From CAIXSC01 sp046349935 (GTDB lineage: Bacteria > Planctomycetota > Planctomycetia > Pirellulales > Pirellulaceae), in NCBI GenBank assembly GCA_046349935.1, contig JAXMBK010000010.1, positions 315,226 to 379,225 on the forward strand: DNA of 64,000 nucleotides, in the 5' to 3' direction. Below are positions 1 to 10,632 of this stretch, piece by piece. Both the position numbers and the translations under genes were made by a program. The notes beneath the pieces are model-generated. The model was not told the DNA's origin. It ran no database searches and was given only the letters and a program-made list of their open reading frames with translations. Each line of letters opens with the position of its first letter. Positions within the stretch are counted from its first letter, which is position 1.

Positions 1-327
1 GAAGTCGACCAGCGACCCGTCCGAGTTTACGCGGTCTACTACGGTCGCTATGGAACGTATCACCTGACGCCGAAAGTTGGGACGGCGCACCGCATCCATT
101 GCTCCGATAACACGCTCACCGCCCTCATGCCCAATCGCACCGGCGTGAACCATTACCTCTACAAATCGCTGGAACGCGGCCACGAACAAGACGTGTGGGC
201 GTTTGAAATCCATCCCACGGGCTGCCACTTTGCCATTTGGCTCAAATCCGACTTCCGTCGAAACGGTACGCTCGAATGGCGTCTAATCGACTTCGCCGAC
301 CGAGTGAACCCGATCCCCCACCCGTAG
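1..327 (+). CDS. 3' end of a protein of unknown function (partial)
   Basis: The reading frame is open from base 1 to a TAG at 325-327, so the window holds only the last 108 residues and the start lies upstream. No family was recognised. The visible part is rich in Tyr, His, Arg and Trp (for example VYAVYYGRYGTYHL near the left edge and AFEIHPTGCHFAIWLKSD in the middle), which suggests a compact soluble domain; no membrane segment is visible. The last codons read CCG TAG. That TAG is also the first part of a hairpin repeat (family A) that begins immediately at the stop, an arrangement seen at several other gene ends in this window. Confidence 0.55.
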   Translation, partial: EVDQRPVRVYAVYYGRYGTYHLTPKVGTAHRIHCSDNTLTALMPNRTGVNHYLYKSLERGHEQDVWAFEIHPTGCHFAIWLKSDFRRNGTLEWRLIDFADRVNPIPHP

Positions 328-484
328 AACAGGCTTCCAGCCTGTTAGCCGCGCAGCGGCTTCGGCTCCCCCTGCATGGCGGCACGCGGGCAAGACAGGC
401 TGGAAGCCTGTCCTACGGCGCCGCGGCTCGGCTCCCACTGCATGGCGGCACGCGGCCAAGACAGGCTGGAAGCCTGTCCTACGG
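324..484. repeat. Three family A REP-like hairpins, the last two in a tandem duplication
   Basis: Family A elements consist of GTAG, one base, then the hairpin ACAGGCT-TCC-AGCCTGT (7-8 bp arms, 3-base loop). One copy runs on the plus strand at 324-346 and its TAG is the stop codon of the gene ending at 327. Two copies in the opposite orientation lie at 394-418 and 460-484, inside a segment of about 57 bp that is nearly duplicated (362-418 and 428-484). The last copy lies just beyond the ftsH stop codon. The hairpins could act as bidirectional terminators or mRNA-stabilising structures. They resemble REP elements in having a GTAG foot, but this role is inferred. Confidence 0.85.
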
Positions 485-490
485 TCCGTG

Positions 491-2590
491 TTACGGCGCG
501 GCGCGGTTGGGGGCGGCTTCGGTGTGTTCGGACAGCGCGGCGGCTTGTCCTAGGGTGGCGGTCGTGCCGGGGACGACGAGCGGGCCGGTGACCGTGGCTT
601 CGATCAGGCGCTTGAGTTCCGCGGCGTCGACGCATTCCACTTCCAGCAGCTTTTGGGCGAGCGCTTCGAGAGAGGCGCGGCGGACGTCGAGGATGTGACG
701 CACTCGCTCGATTCCTTCGTCGATAATGCGCCGCACCTCCTGGTCGATCTCGCGCGCCGTCTGCTCGCTGTGCGAGCGGAGCTTTTCGTCCCCCGAGCCG
801 GCTAGGAATTGAGCGGCGTTGCTTTCGCGATAGTTCACGCGGCCCAGACGGCTCATGCCGAACTGCATCACCATGCTCCGCGCGATCTCCGTCGCACGCT
901 CTAAATCGTTCGAAGCGCCGGTCGAAATGTCGCGGAACGTAATTTCCTCCGCGATCGTGCCCGCCAGCAACACCTGCACTCGGCTCTCCAGCTCCGACTG
1001 CGTCATCAAATACCGGTCCCCCTCCGGCCGTTGCAAGGTATAGCCCAGCGCGGCAAGTCCGCGCGGGATGATCGACACCTTGTGAACGGGATCGGTGTTC
1101 GGCAGGCTGTACGCGACCAGCGCATGGCCCGCTTCGTGGTACGCCACTCGCACTTTCTCGTCTTCGTTCATCACGCGCTGCTTCTTCTCCAGCCCCGCCG
1201 TGACGCGTTCGATCCCTTCGTTGAACTCGGACATCCCTACCGCCGACTTGTCGTTGCGCGCGGCCAGCAGGGCGGCCTCGTTCACCAAGTTCGCCAAGTC
1301 GGCGCCGACGAAGCCCGGCGTCAACGAGGCGACTTCCTTCAGCTCGACGGTGGGGTCGAGCTTCACGGCTTTGACGTGCACTTTGAGGATCGCTTCGCGA
1401 CCGCGAATGTCGGGACGATCGACCAGCACGTGTCGGTCGAAGCGGCCGGGGCGCAGCAAGGCGGGGTCTAACGTCTCCGGGCGGTTCGTCGCCGCCATCA
1501 CAATCACGCCGTTGTTGGAACCGAATCCGTCCATCTCGACCAACAGGGCGTTCAACGTCTGCTCGCGCTCATCGTGCCCCCCCATGATGCTCGTCCCGCG
1601 GCTCTTGCCGAGCGCATCGAGTTCATCGATGAAGATGATGCAGGGGGCTTTCGCCTCCGCCTGCTGGAACATGTCGCGCACACGCGCGGCGCCGACGCCG
1701 ACGAACATTTCCACGAAGTCCGAGCCGGACAGGCTGAAGAACGGGACGCCCGCTTCGCCCGCGATTGCTTTGGCGAGCAGCGTTTTGCCGGTGCCCGGCG
1801 GTCCGACCAACAGCACGCCGTGCGGAATGCGACCGCCCAGCCGCTGATACTTGTCCGGCGACCGCAGGAAGTCGACCACTTCGCGCACTTCTTCAACCGC
1901 CTCGTCGATCCCCGCCACATCGTTGAACGTGACCCCCAGATCTTCCTGCGCGTACAGCTTTCCCTTGCTGCGGCCGAACGACATGGGCGAACCGACGCCG
2001 CCGATCCGCCGCAACATGATCACGAAAAAGACGACGATGATCGTGGTGAGCAACAGCGCGGGAAAATACTGCTTGAAGACGCTCGGCGGCGGTTCAATGG
2101 CATATTCGATGTGATGGTCGCGCAGCAGCGCCATCAACTGGGCGTTCTCGCTGTCGTTCCCCAGCCAACTGGTGCTGAACAACACGTCCTTTTCGACCTG
2201 CTTCACCTCGGGCGCATCGGTCGACTCGGCCGGCGCCTCCAGCAGCGTGCGGTCGACTCGGCCGATGATCGTCTTGTCGCCGATCATGATCGACCGCAGG
2301 TTGCTGTACCGCTCGGTCCGCCGAACCTTGCCGCCGCGCACTTGGCGTTCGACGTCGAGGAACCCGGGAGCGTCCGCCGCCAGTTCGCCGCGCTCGTGCG
2401 TGCGCTTGCTCCGCTCGACCAACCGGACAAAGTCGCTGTAGGGGATGGTGAGTTGGTTGGCGGTCATGACCATCCAACCGACGATGACCATGCCGAGCAG
2501 CGCGAGGACGAAATACCACAGAATCTGCGGGGCGCCCGAATTCGACTTGCCGTCGGAATTCCGGCGACCCGAGTTATCGTCTCGACTCAT
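491..2590 (-). CDS. ftsH: ATP-dependent zinc metalloprotease FtsH
   Basis: This is a membrane-anchored AAA+ protease that extracts and degrades membrane and regulatory proteins. At 699 residues it is a little longer than most FtsH. Two membrane helices (about residues 22-43 and 174-194) flank an extracytoplasmic domain. They are followed by the AAA module with Walker A GPPGTGKT (263-270), Walker B IIFIDELDA (318-326) and the arginine-finger segment RPGRFDRHV (380-388). The zinc site HEAGH is at 485-489 and the downstream ligand region ISTGASNDLERAT is present. All catalytic elements look intact. The ATG at 2590 has a GGGAG about 11 bases upstream. The gene diverges from dxr across about 180 bp that should hold both promoters. 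The stop is CCG TAA, 7 bases before another CCGTAG hairpin repeat. Confidence 0.98.
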   Translation of the reverse strand: MSRDDNSGRRNSDGKSNSGAPQILWYFVLALLGMVIVGWMVMTANQLTIPYSDFVRLVERSKRTHERGELAADAPGFLDVERQVRGGKVRRTERYSNLRSIMIGDKTIIGRVDRTLLEAPAESTDAPEVKQVEKDVLFSTSWLGNDSENAQLMALLRDHHIEYAIEPPPSVFKQYFPALLLTTIIVVFFVIMLRRIGGVGSPMSFGRSKGKLYAQEDLGVTFNDVAGIDEAVEEVREVVDFLRSPDKYQRLGGRIPHGVLLVGPPGTGKTLLAKAIAGEAGVPFFSLSGSDFVEMFVGVGAARVRDMFQQAEAKAPCIIFIDELDALGKSRGTSIMGGHDEREQTLNALLVEMDGFGSNNGVIVMAATNRPETLDPALLRPGRFDRHVLVDRPDIRGREAILKVHVKAVKLDPTVELKEVASLTPGFVGADLANLVNEAALLAARNDKSAVGMSEFNEGIERVTAGLEKKQRVMNEDEKVRVAYHEAGHALVAYSLPNTDPVHKVSIIPRGLAALGYTLQRPEGDRYLMTQSELESRVQVLLAGTIAEEITFRDISTGASNDLERATEIARSMVMQFGMSRLGRVNYRESNAAQFLAGSGDEKLRSHSEQTAREIDQEVRRIIDEGIERVRHILDVRRASLEALAQKLLEVECVDAAELKRLIEATVTGPLVVPGTTATLGQAAALSEHTEAAPNRAAP

Positions 2591-2768
2591 AGACTGGCAA
2601 ACTCCCAGGGGATCAGGTCGCGGTTCTGGGGCATTATACCGTGTAGGAAAGGGCGCGGCGGGAGTTCGGGTTGCCGCAATTTGCCGGCCCTTCTACAATG
2701 CGGCCGGACTCAAGTTCAAGCGAAGATTCACTTTAGGGGTCGCAGACACCACACGCGGCCGGCGACGA

Positions 2769-3932
2769 ATGACGGCGCAAGTCCGCAACCTGGCCCTGCT
2801 CGGCTCGACCGGTAGTATCGGTCGTAGCACGCTCGATGTGGTCGCCGCCGCCCCGGAACGCTTCAAAGTGGCCGGTTTGACCGCCCATCGACGCATCGAC
2901 GAATTGGTCGAACAAGCTCGACGTTGGCAGCCCGACTGGATCGTCGTCACCGACCCGCAAGCCGCGGAGTCGCTGGACCGATCGCAGCTGCCGTCCCATA
3001 CGCAAGTCTATTCCACGCCCGACGATGTCGCCGCTTGCGTGGCCCGTCCCGAAGTCGACGTCGTGGTGGCCGCGGTGGTCGGAGCGGCCGGGTTGACCGG
3101 CGCCTGGGCCGCGCTGGAAGCCGGCAAACGCGTCGCGCTCGCCAATAAAGAGACGCTCGTCGTCGCCGGCCCCCTCATCATGCAGCTCGCCGCACGCTGC
3201 GGCGGCCAACTGCTGCCCGTCGATAGCGAACACAGCGCCGTATTTCAGGCGCTGCAGGCCGGACGACGGGACGAAGTACGCCGCATCGTGCTGACCGCCA
3301 GCGGCGGGCCGTTCCGTCGGCATTCGCTGGAGCAACTGGAGCAGGTTTCGGTCGCCGACGCGCTAGCGCACCCCACTTGGAACATGGGGCCGAAAATCAC
3401 GGTCGATTCCGCGACCATGATGAACAAGTCGCTGGAGGTGATCGAAGCCCGTTGGCTGTTTGATTTTCCGCCCGAGCAGATCGGAGTGGTGGTGCATCCG
3501 CAGTCGATCGTCCATTCGCTGGTGGAGTACCGGGACGGATCGGTGTTGGCGCAACTGAGCCCCCCCGATATGAAGTTGCCGATCCAATACGCGCTCACTT
3601 TCCCCGAACGCTGGGAAGGACCTGCCGCAAAGCTCGACTGGACCGCTCGTTTCAACCTAGAATTCGAGGAGCCGGACGAGCGGCGGTTTCCGGCGCTGCG
3701 GTTGGGATTCGAAGTGGCGGGCGCAGGCGGCACCTCGGGCGCCGTGCTGAACGCGGCCAATGAAGCGGCGGTGGCGGCGTTTCTGGCGGGCCAAATCCGC
3801 TTCACGCAGATCGTGCCCGCTTGCCGAGCGGTGCTCGAGCAACATGAATTTGATTCAAACCCCTCGCTCGATCGTCTCCTGACGCTCGACGCTTGGGCTC
3901 GTAAGGAGGTCGTGCGGTGGATGGGTTGTTGA
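2769..3932 (+). CDS. dxr: 1-deoxy-D-xylulose 5-phosphate reductoisomerase
   Basis: Dxr performs the NADPH-dependent rearrangement and reduction of DXP to 2-C-methyl-D-erythritol 4-phosphate, the committed step of the MEP isoprenoid pathway, in the cytoplasm. The 387-residue length is normal. The Rossmann motif GSTGSIG is at residues 12-18. The active-site segments PVDSEHSAVFQ, ASGGPFR, NMGPKITVDSATMMNKSLE and VHPQSIVHS are all present. The frame is open further upstream, but ATG 2769 places the NADPH motif at the N-terminus as in the family, so it was chosen. The 3' end overlaps the rseP start by 16 bp. The dxr-rseP order is common in bacteria, and the overlap suggests a shared transcript. 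Confidence 0.97.
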   Translation: MTAQVRNLALLGSTGSIGRSTLDVVAAAPERFKVAGLTAHRRIDELVEQARRWQPDWIVVTDPQAAESLDRSQLPSHTQVYSTPDDVAACVARPEVDVVVAAVVGAAGLTGAWAALEAGKRVALANKETLVVAGPLIMQLAARCGGQLLPVDSEHSAVFQALQAGRRDEVRRIVLTASGGPFRRHSLEQLEQVSVADALAHPTWNMGPKITVDSATMMNKSLEVIEARWLFDFPPEQIGVVVHPQSIVHSLVEYRDGSVLAQLSPPDMKLPIQYALTFPERWEGPAAKLDWTARFNLEFEEPDERRFPALRLGFEVAGAGGTSGAVLNAANEAAVAAFLAGQIRFTQIVPACRAVLEQHEFDSNPSLDRLLTLDAWARKEVVRWMGC

Positions 3933-5980
3933 TGGCGGCGACGCCGTGGTTTTTGAGTTGGGATTGGTGGGCGAATGGACTGCAGGCCGCTTTGGGCCTG
4001 GGAGTCGTGATCTTCGTCCACGAGTTGGGACATTTCATGGCCGCCAAAGCGTGCGGCGTGAAGTGCGAAAAGTTCTACGTCGGCTTCGACGTCCCCATTC
4101 GACTCGGACCGATTCGCCTCCCCCGGTCGCTCGTGCGCTTCCAATGGGGCGAGACCGAGTACGGCATCGGCATCCTGCCGCTCGGCGGCTACGTCAAGAT
4201 GCTCGGTCAAGACGACGACCCGCGCAATGCGCAGGCCGAGTCGGATCGGACGAAGATCGGCGGCGAGGAAGGCGAACCCCTGCGGCTCGACCCGCGCAGC
4301 TACCCGGCCAAGTCGGTGCCGCAGCGTATGCTGATCATCTCGGCCGGCGTCATCATGAACCTCATCTTCGCCGTCCTCTTCGCCGCCGTCGCGTATCGCC
4401 AAGGCGTCCCTTACACGCCGTGTGAAGTCGGCAATGTGATCGGGGGCAGCCCCGCGTGGAACGCCGGAATTCGTGAAGGCGATCGCATCATCCAAATCGG
4501 CCGCACCGGCGTTCCGAATTCGCACCTGCGCTACGACTGGGACCTCATTCAAGGCGTGGGACTCAATGGCGATCAGGATCTCGACTTCCTCCTCCGCCGC
4601 CCCGACGGGAAGGAAGATTGGGTGACGCTGCGTCCGCGGATCGTTTCCAACAACGGCGTCGACCGACCCATGATCGGCATCCTGACCAGCTTCTCAACCA
4701 AGCTGGCCGACACGCCGGCGATTCCCAATCAGCCGGCGGAAAAGGCCGGCTTCCAGGGGAAGGACGAAATCATCGCCGTCGACGGTGAGCCGGTCGCCAG
4801 CTACGCGGACTTTGTCGAGCGGGCGTGGAAGGCGGCGGACAAACCGCTGGAAGTCACCGTGAAGCGAGGCGATGCGACGACGACCGTGACGGTCGAGCCG
4901 AATCGCCGCCGCGGCTTCGGCATCGTGCCGGAGGCCGGCCCCGTGCTGAACGTGCGACTCGATTCGCCCGCCTCCCTCGCCGGCGTCAAACCGGGCGACC
5001 AGTTCAAGACGCTCAACGGCGAACCGATCGGCGATCTGTCGACGCTGCCGCATCGGCTGCGCGCCTACTTCGGTCAAGAAATCGAACTCGGCATCGTCCG
5101 ACCGACGGCGAAGGGCGGCGTCGAGTCGCTGGTGGTGAAGGCGACGCCGCAAGCGCCGCGTGTAGGCTTGTTCGTCGAAGATCCGGCCCTCCTGGGCCTG
5201 CTCTCCGTCGATGCGCTCGGCATCACCTATAAGATCCTGCCGGTGATTGCATCCGTGACGCCCGACCTTCCGGCCGCTCAAGCGGGCCTTGCGCCCGGCG
5301 ACAAGATCCTTACCTGCCAGATCGTTCCGCCGGCGGGGAAAGAACAAGAGTTCAAGGAGAAGTACGGCCCGCAACTCACCGAACCCATCGTCCTCGACGA
5401 CTCCCGCGAACACTGGCTCATGGTCGATTCGTTCCTGCAGGCCTTCCCGGAAGGCGCGAAGCTCAAGGTCGAAGTGGCGCGCGACAAGGAGAAGAAGACG
5501 GTCGAGTTGACGCCGGTGGAGGTGGCCGAGTATCTGCCGATGCGCGGGATGCGATTTACGCCGAAAAGCGAGATCTACGTTGCGCAGTCGTGGAGCGAAG
5601 CGTTGGCGCTCGGCGCCCGCCAGACGCGCGAGGATGCCTCGCGCATCTTGACGATGGTCAAGCGACTGGTCACCGGCAAGATCTCGTTCACCAACTTGGG
5701 CGGTCCGCTGTCGATCATGCGCATGGCTTCCGCCGAAGCGTCGCAAGGCAGCTCGCGGTTGCTCATGTTCCTGACGTTCCTGAGCGCCAACCTGGCGGTG
5801 CTGAACTTCCTGCCCATCCCCGCGCTCGACGGCGGCCACATGGTGTTTCTCACCTATGAAGGCATTTTCCGTCGGCCGGTGAACGAGCGGGTGCAAGTGG
5901 CGCTGACGCTAGCCGGCGTCGCGTGCCTCATTTCGCTCATGGTCGTCGTCTTTGGGCTCGACATCTGGCGCTTCCGATAA
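3917..5980 (+). CDS. rseP: RIP (site-2) zinc metalloprotease RseP with four PDZ-like repeats
   Basis: This is an intramembrane M50 protease that cleaves membrane-embedded anti-sigma factors and signal peptides. HELGH (residues 35-39) lies in the first membrane helix, and the partner motif PALDGG near residue 637 lies in a C-terminal helix. At 687 residues it is much longer than E. coli RseP. The periplasmic part shows four PDZ-type AG-x-x-x-GD cores: NAGIREGD, KAGFQGKD, LAGVKPGD and QAGLAPGD, where classical RseP has two. The GTG at 3917 was chosen because TAAGGAGG (3902-3909) is ideally spaced 7 bases upstream; an in-frame ATG at 3932 is too far from it. Overlap with dxr suggests translational coupling. 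Its substrates cannot be read from the sequence. Confidence 0.95.
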   Translation: MDGLLMAATPWFLSWDWWANGLQAALGLGVVIFVHELGHFMAAKACGVKCEKFYVGFDVPIRLGPIRLPRSLVRFQWGETEYGIGILPLGGYVKMLGQDDDPRNAQAESDRTKIGGEEGEPLRLDPRSYPAKSVPQRMLIISAGVIMNLIFAVLFAAVAYRQGVPYTPCEVGNVIGGSPAWNAGIREGDRIIQIGRTGVPNSHLRYDWDLIQGVGLNGDQDLDFLLRRPDGKEDWVTLRPRIVSNNGVDRPMIGILTSFSTKLADTPAIPNQPAEKAGFQGKDEIIAVDGEPVASYADFVERAWKAADKPLEVTVKRGDATTTVTVEPNRRRGFGIVPEAGPVLNVRLDSPASLAGVKPGDQFKTLNGEPIGDLSTLPHRLRAYFGQEIELGIVRPTAKGGVESLVVKATPQAPRVGLFVEDPALLGLLSVDALGITYKILPVIASVTPDLPAAQAGLAPGDKILTCQIVPPAGKEQEFKEKYGPQLTEPIVLDDSREHWLMVDSFLQAFPEGAKLKVEVARDKEKKTVELTPVEVAEYLPMRGMRFTPKSEIYVAQSWSEALALGARQTREDASRILTMVKRLVTGKISFTNLGGPLSIMRMASAEASQGSSRLLMFLTFLSANLAVLNFLPIPALDGGHMVFLTYEGIFRRPVNERVQVALTLAGVACLISLMVVVFGLDIWRFR

Positions 5981-6075
5981 GGTTGTACGAACCCTTCGCG
6001 GCGCAACACACGCGTGCAGCCGACGGTGCGCAAGCACCAGGCTGCAACCTTGAGGCACACTAAGGAACGACGCCG

Positions 6076-6446
6076 ATGAGCGAAATCACGGGGACCGTCA
6101 CGGGCCGCATGGAACAGGACACGCTGGTCGCCGCCGTGTCGCTTGAGCAGATTCGCGATGCGCTGCAGACGTACGCGCTGCGCGACGAGCTGCAGGCGAT
6201 GATCGAGTCGTCGAAGCCGCGCGACGTCGTGGTCGACATGTCGAACGTGAAGTTCATCGGCAGCGTCGGCTTTCTGGCGTTCCTGAGCGTCCGCCGGCAA
6301 CTGACGACCGGCCGCATCATCCTCGCCAACCTCTCCGAAAACCTGCAGAAGCTTTTCGCCCTCTGCCGACTCATCCCCACCGAAAAAGCCAGCGTCGCCC
6401 CCTTCGAAGTCGCCGCTGATGTCGCCGCCGCGCTCGGAAGATTAAC

Positions 6447-6450
<4 letters not shown>
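6076..6450 (+). CDS. STAS-domain protein (anti-sigma factor antagonist-like)
   Basis: This 124-residue single-domain protein has the STAS pattern. The core strand-loop-helix DVVVDMSNVKFIGSVGFLAF (about residues 54-73) corresponds to the region around the phosphorylatable Ser/Thr of SpoIIAA/RsbV proteins, and Ser69 in FIGSVGF is the natural candidate. Such proteins usually switch between an anti-sigma kinase and a PP2C phosphatase, but no kinase partner adjoins it here. An AGGA lies about 10 bases before the ATG. The stop TAG (6448-6450) coincides with the GTAG foot of a family A hairpin. The function is inferred from the fold only; it may act in another partner-switching or stressosome-like complex. 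Confidence 0.8.
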
Positions 6451-6590
<140 letters not shown>

Positions 6591-6594
<4 letters not shown>

Positions 6595-9500
6595 GGGGCG
6601 GCGGTTCCGCGGCGGAAGGCGTTGAAACGGTCGAGGTATCGGGTGGGCGGGTTCGAACGAGCGCCCGCGTCGCGGTTGTCGCGTTGTGCGTCGGCGGCGG
6701 CTTGGGCGGCGCGGCGTCGGTCGGCGGTGGGACGCAACCCAAGGCTCCGCAGCGATTCGTTCAACTCGCGCTGCGCGTTGGGGTCGTTTTCTTGCGCGGC
6801 TTGCTTGAGCGCCTGCCATTTCGCGACGAACTGACGTAGGTCGTCGGCGGTCCAACCCAATTGTCGCAACAGTTCCGCGTCGGGATTGTCGGCTTGCTGG
6901 CGGAGATGGTCGAGCACTAGGTCGGTTGCGCGCCGCGCGTACTCGGCGTTGCCTTCGTCTCCTTCCGCCGCTGCTCCGCCCTGCGACAGACGACGGTTGC
7001 TGGTGTCCGAGGGAATCCCGCCGCCCGCCGAGGCCGCCGCTCCCCCGCCCGTTCCCGTCGCCGGCGCGTCCGGCGATTTGCCTTGCGGTTTGTCCCCCGG
7101 CTTGCCATCGCCGCCCGGCTTCCCTTGCGGGTCGTTGGGTTGAGCATTGTTCGAACCGACGCCGGGTGCCGAGCCGCTGCCGGGGCCGCGCTGATCGCCC
7201 GGATTGCCGGTTGGCTTGGGCGCAGGCGCCTGCTCGCCGGGCCGTCCCGTTTGCTCGCCGGCGCCCTTTTCGGGCGATGCGCCCGCGCCTTCGTCGGCCG
7301 ACGTGGAATTGCCCGCGCTATCGTTGCCGGCTTGCTTCGCCCCTTGTCCGCCGCCTCGTTTTCCGCCGCCGCTTTGATCCCCCTGCACGCCGCCTTTCGA
7401 ATCGCTTTGCCGTTTGCTCATGGAGGGCGCCGGCGGTTCCGGGGAATCGCTGGGGCGCGCGTTATCGGGGGACTGATTCTTGGGGCGATCGGCCGTCTCC
7501 TTCATGGGCGCCGGCGCCGACCGCTCTTGCTTCGATTGTTCCCCCGCCCCCGACTCGCCGTTCTTGCCTTCGCTGCCAAGTTGCTTGCTCTCGGTCGTTT
7601 GCGTCTGGGGAGGCGATTCGTCCGGCTTGGTTTCGGCGGGGCCTAGCGGTTTCCCCGACTGAGTGCCGCTGGAGGCGGCGTCATTTGGCTTGCCGGCCCC
7701 CTGCGACTTCCGATCCGGTTGCTCGCCCGTCGGCTTTCCTTCCGGCTTTCCCGTTTGACCGTTCTCAGGCTTCTCCGCCCCCGGACTCACTCCCTCCTCC
7801 GGCTTCGCACGGGTCGCCGACCCGCCGTCGGTCCGCGGCGACGCGCCAGCCGAGCCGGGTGAGTTCGACGACTTGCCTTGCTGCTCTTGCTGCTTGCGGA
7901 GATGCTCAAGCGCGCGTTCGAAAACGTCGCCGTCGTCCAGCGGCTGACGGGTCCCGCCTGCCGCCCCCTCGCCTCCCGGTTCGCCGCCCGCCGTCGACTC
8001 CGACCCATCCGCCGGCACATCGCTGGGCTTGGCAGCGCCGTCATTGGGACGCGAACCTTGCGATTTGCTCGAACCGCCTTCTTGCTTGGCTCCGTTCGCG
8101 CTCCCGCTGTCGCGCCCCCCTTCGCCGCCGCCTTCCGTTCCGTCCTGCGCTCCTCCCTCGGAGCTGTCGCTGGCCGCATCTTTGCTCGACGCGCCCCCCT
8201 GGCCGCCCATCGGCTTTTCGTTCGGCTTGGCGCCTTGCTGCTGATCGCTCGAGGAACCGCCGCCCTGCTGCGGCGAGTTCATGGGCGGCTTCTCGCCAGG
8301 TTTCTCACTCGGCTTGTCGCCGGGTTTCTTGCCGGGTTTCTCGCCAGGCTGTTCGCCGCCCTGCTCGTTCGGCTTTCGACTCGGTTTGTCGCTGGGCTTG
8401 TCGCCGCCTTCGTTCCCCTCGTTTCGCCCCTCTTTCTTCCCCTGTTCGCTTCCCTTTTCCCCCTGCCGCGGTTGTTCGTCGGGCTTGGTGCGCGATTTAT
8501 CGGGGGCGGCACTGTCTTTTGCTGCCGAGTCTTTCCCGGCCGAGTCTGGGCTGTCGGCGGCAGACGCTTTGTCGCTGGGCTTCTTGTTTTCTTCCTGCGC
8601 GTCGTCCTGCTTTTCGCTTCCTTCACCAGGCTGGTCGTCGCGCGGCGGGTCGGTGCGGCGAGCGGCCGCGGTGATTTCGACCCACAGTTCTCGCGAGCGA
8701 CGCACGTTGGGCGACGGCGCGAAACTGGGCGCCGCCGCTCGATTGTCGGCCGCGACGGCCGTGATCGAGACGACGTCCCCTTCCTTTAGCTCCAAGTCGG
8801 CCGGCTTGAGCGTCCACGTACGGACGACGGGCCCGACCGCCCCTTGCACGTCCTCAAGCAGTTCGCGTTCAAACACCGTCTCGCCGCTCATCCGTCCTGC
8901 AATCGCCAACCGCGACAAGGCGAAGTCGGGGTCGAGCGCCCGGACGTCGATTTTGAGTTCTCCGTCCGCCGGCGTCGTCGCCCGTTCTTCCGCCGGTTTG
9001 GTGATCTCCACTTCCGGCGGCACATCCGGCAGGACTTCGATCCGATACACGACCGGCCGCGCATTGCGTTGCCCATCGACGGTGAGAAATCGCACGACGT
9101 AGGCCGCATTTTTGGCCTGTCGCCGGTCCGGCGTCAGGTCCAGATAGAACGTTTGCCGAGCTGTCTTGCCGTCGACGGTCATGTGCATTACTCGGTCCGC
9201 CGTGGCGGGACCGGTCCGAGCGGCCAGGGCCGCGACCGCCGCATCGGGGCCGTCCGTCGTCGCCGGTTCAAACTCAATCCAGGCCTTTTGAATCGGCTGA
9301 TTGGCCTGCGCCACCACCGTCACTCGAGTGCCTTCCCAGGCCGACAAATCCCCTTGCCGCTCGAGCACTCGGCGCGGCCGAGCCATGTACGCCGGGTAGT
9401 CGTACTCCACTCGTTCCACCGCGATCAGCGGCGCGGGACTCACCGTCACGCGGTACGTCGGCGACGCCGCATCCCCCGCGACGATCCGATAGGCCACGTT

Positions 9501-10358
9501 CTGCTGCAGCCCAGACGACTCGGGCGGCAATTGTCCTTGCCAGGTGCGACCGTCCGCCGCGGCCGGCATGACCAACCGCCGCTCGACCGTTTGCCCATCC
9601 TCGGTCGAATACACGAGCTCCACCTTCTCGTCGCTCGCCAACCCCACAACTCGCGCCGAAATGGCCAGCGCGTCGCCTTGATAGGCCTGGGCGTCGCCGG
9701 GGGACAAGTCGAGGATTTGCACTCGAGCGGGTCGGCCGATCGACGCCCACGGCGTCAGCACGCGACGCACCGTCGGCAGCGGGTCCTTGGGCGAAAACAC
9801 CTTGTAGGCGCCGGCGAGCGCCACGACCGCGAGCAGCACATAGGCCAGGCGAAACACGGGCGAGTGGTCGATCGTCGCCTCCACCTCCAACTGGCCCACG
9901 TCGCGAGCGGCCCGCTGCTGGATGGCTCGATAAATCGACTCGTGGATCGTCTTCCGTTCGGGGCGCAGGAACAGGTAGTTGATCAGACTGTTCTGCAACG
10001 ACGGCGTGACCTCTTCGATCACGCGTGCGACATACAGCGGGTTGATGGTGCGCAGCGCGACGGCGACGACGTGCCGCGCGAGGTACCAGGCCGCGCCGCC
10101 GACCAAGATCACCAGCGCCAGCCAGCGCCCGACCAACCCCAGGTCGAACAGCCAATGGTCGATCAGCACGGCGAGCAGAAGATAAACAAGCGTCGCGACG
10201 GCGCCGAGCAGCAAGCGGACGCCGATTTCGATTCCTTTGACGTGACGGCGAGCGACCGCGAGCTGGCGTTCGATGAGCTGTTCGCCGGCGAGTTCCGCCG
10301 ACGACCCCGCGTCTGTCGCAGCGCTTGTGCGGGTTGTGCCAGCCGTGCCGCTTGCCAT
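6591..10358 (-). CDS. Large membrane protein with low-complexity Gly/Pro/Ser/Lys region (DUF4175-like)
   Basis: This 1255-residue protein probably starts at ATG 10358, which has a GGGGGA about 6 bases upstream; the frame is open further but upstream codons look non-coding. Hydrophobic helices lie at about 46-66 and 76-96, with a third near 170-190. Next comes a beta-rich extracytoplasmic part of about 400 residues. A very long hydrophilic region (roughly 580-1110) is dominated by Gly, Pro, Ser, Lys, Glu, Asp and Gln with GEKPG/KPSEKPG-type motifs. The C-terminal globular domain (about 1115-1255) contains the Trp-containing helix GWTADDLRQFVAKWQALKQA. The topology recalls DUF4175 membrane proteins, but identity is uncertain. 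It may act as a cell-envelope tether or scaffold. Its stop codon lies in a family A repeat. Confidence 0.7.
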
Positions 10359-10532
10359 GCTCGTTCCCCCGGAATCCCCAGCGTCCGCATTCCCCAGCGT
10401 TCGCATTTCCAACGGTCCAGTCCAAGTATACCCATTCGGACGCCGTAAGCCGCAAGATTTACCGTATTCAAGCGGCGCGGCGCGGGCGGAGGGGGCGGCG
10501 AAGCGAGTTCGGGCGCGGCCAGGCGGCCGCGA

Positions 10533-10557
10533 GACAGGCTGGAAGCCTGTCCTACGG
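10533..10557 (-). repeat. Family A REP-like hairpin in a divergent promoter region
   Basis: One element, GACAGGCTGGAAGCCTGTC followed by CTAC on the plus strand, lies between the divergent genes starting at 10358 and 10633. Unlike most copies here it is not attached to a stop codon. The remaining intergenic bases show no other recognisable structure. Confidence 0.8.
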
Positions 10558-10632
10558 CGGATTTGCAAAGGGGGCGGGGCGGAGCTACAACCAGATTGTC
10601 TGTCATCCCGCCGCACTCCTTGGATTCGCGAC

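Noticed and set aside
1574..2815. A long open frame antisense to ftsH
   Set aside because: It mirrors the strongly conserved FtsH frame; the predicted product is Arg/His-rich and has no domain, as expected for a GC-rich shadow.
6926..8674. A 582-residue frame opposite the low-complexity membrane protein
   Set aside because: It is the antisense of the Gly/Pro/Lys repeats and is itself composed of Arg/Pro/Ser repeats without start signals.
8844..10448. A 534-residue plus-strand frame under the 1255-aa gene
   Set aside because: The minus-strand frame has membrane helices and a ribosome site; the plus-strand product is Arg/His-rich without a domain.
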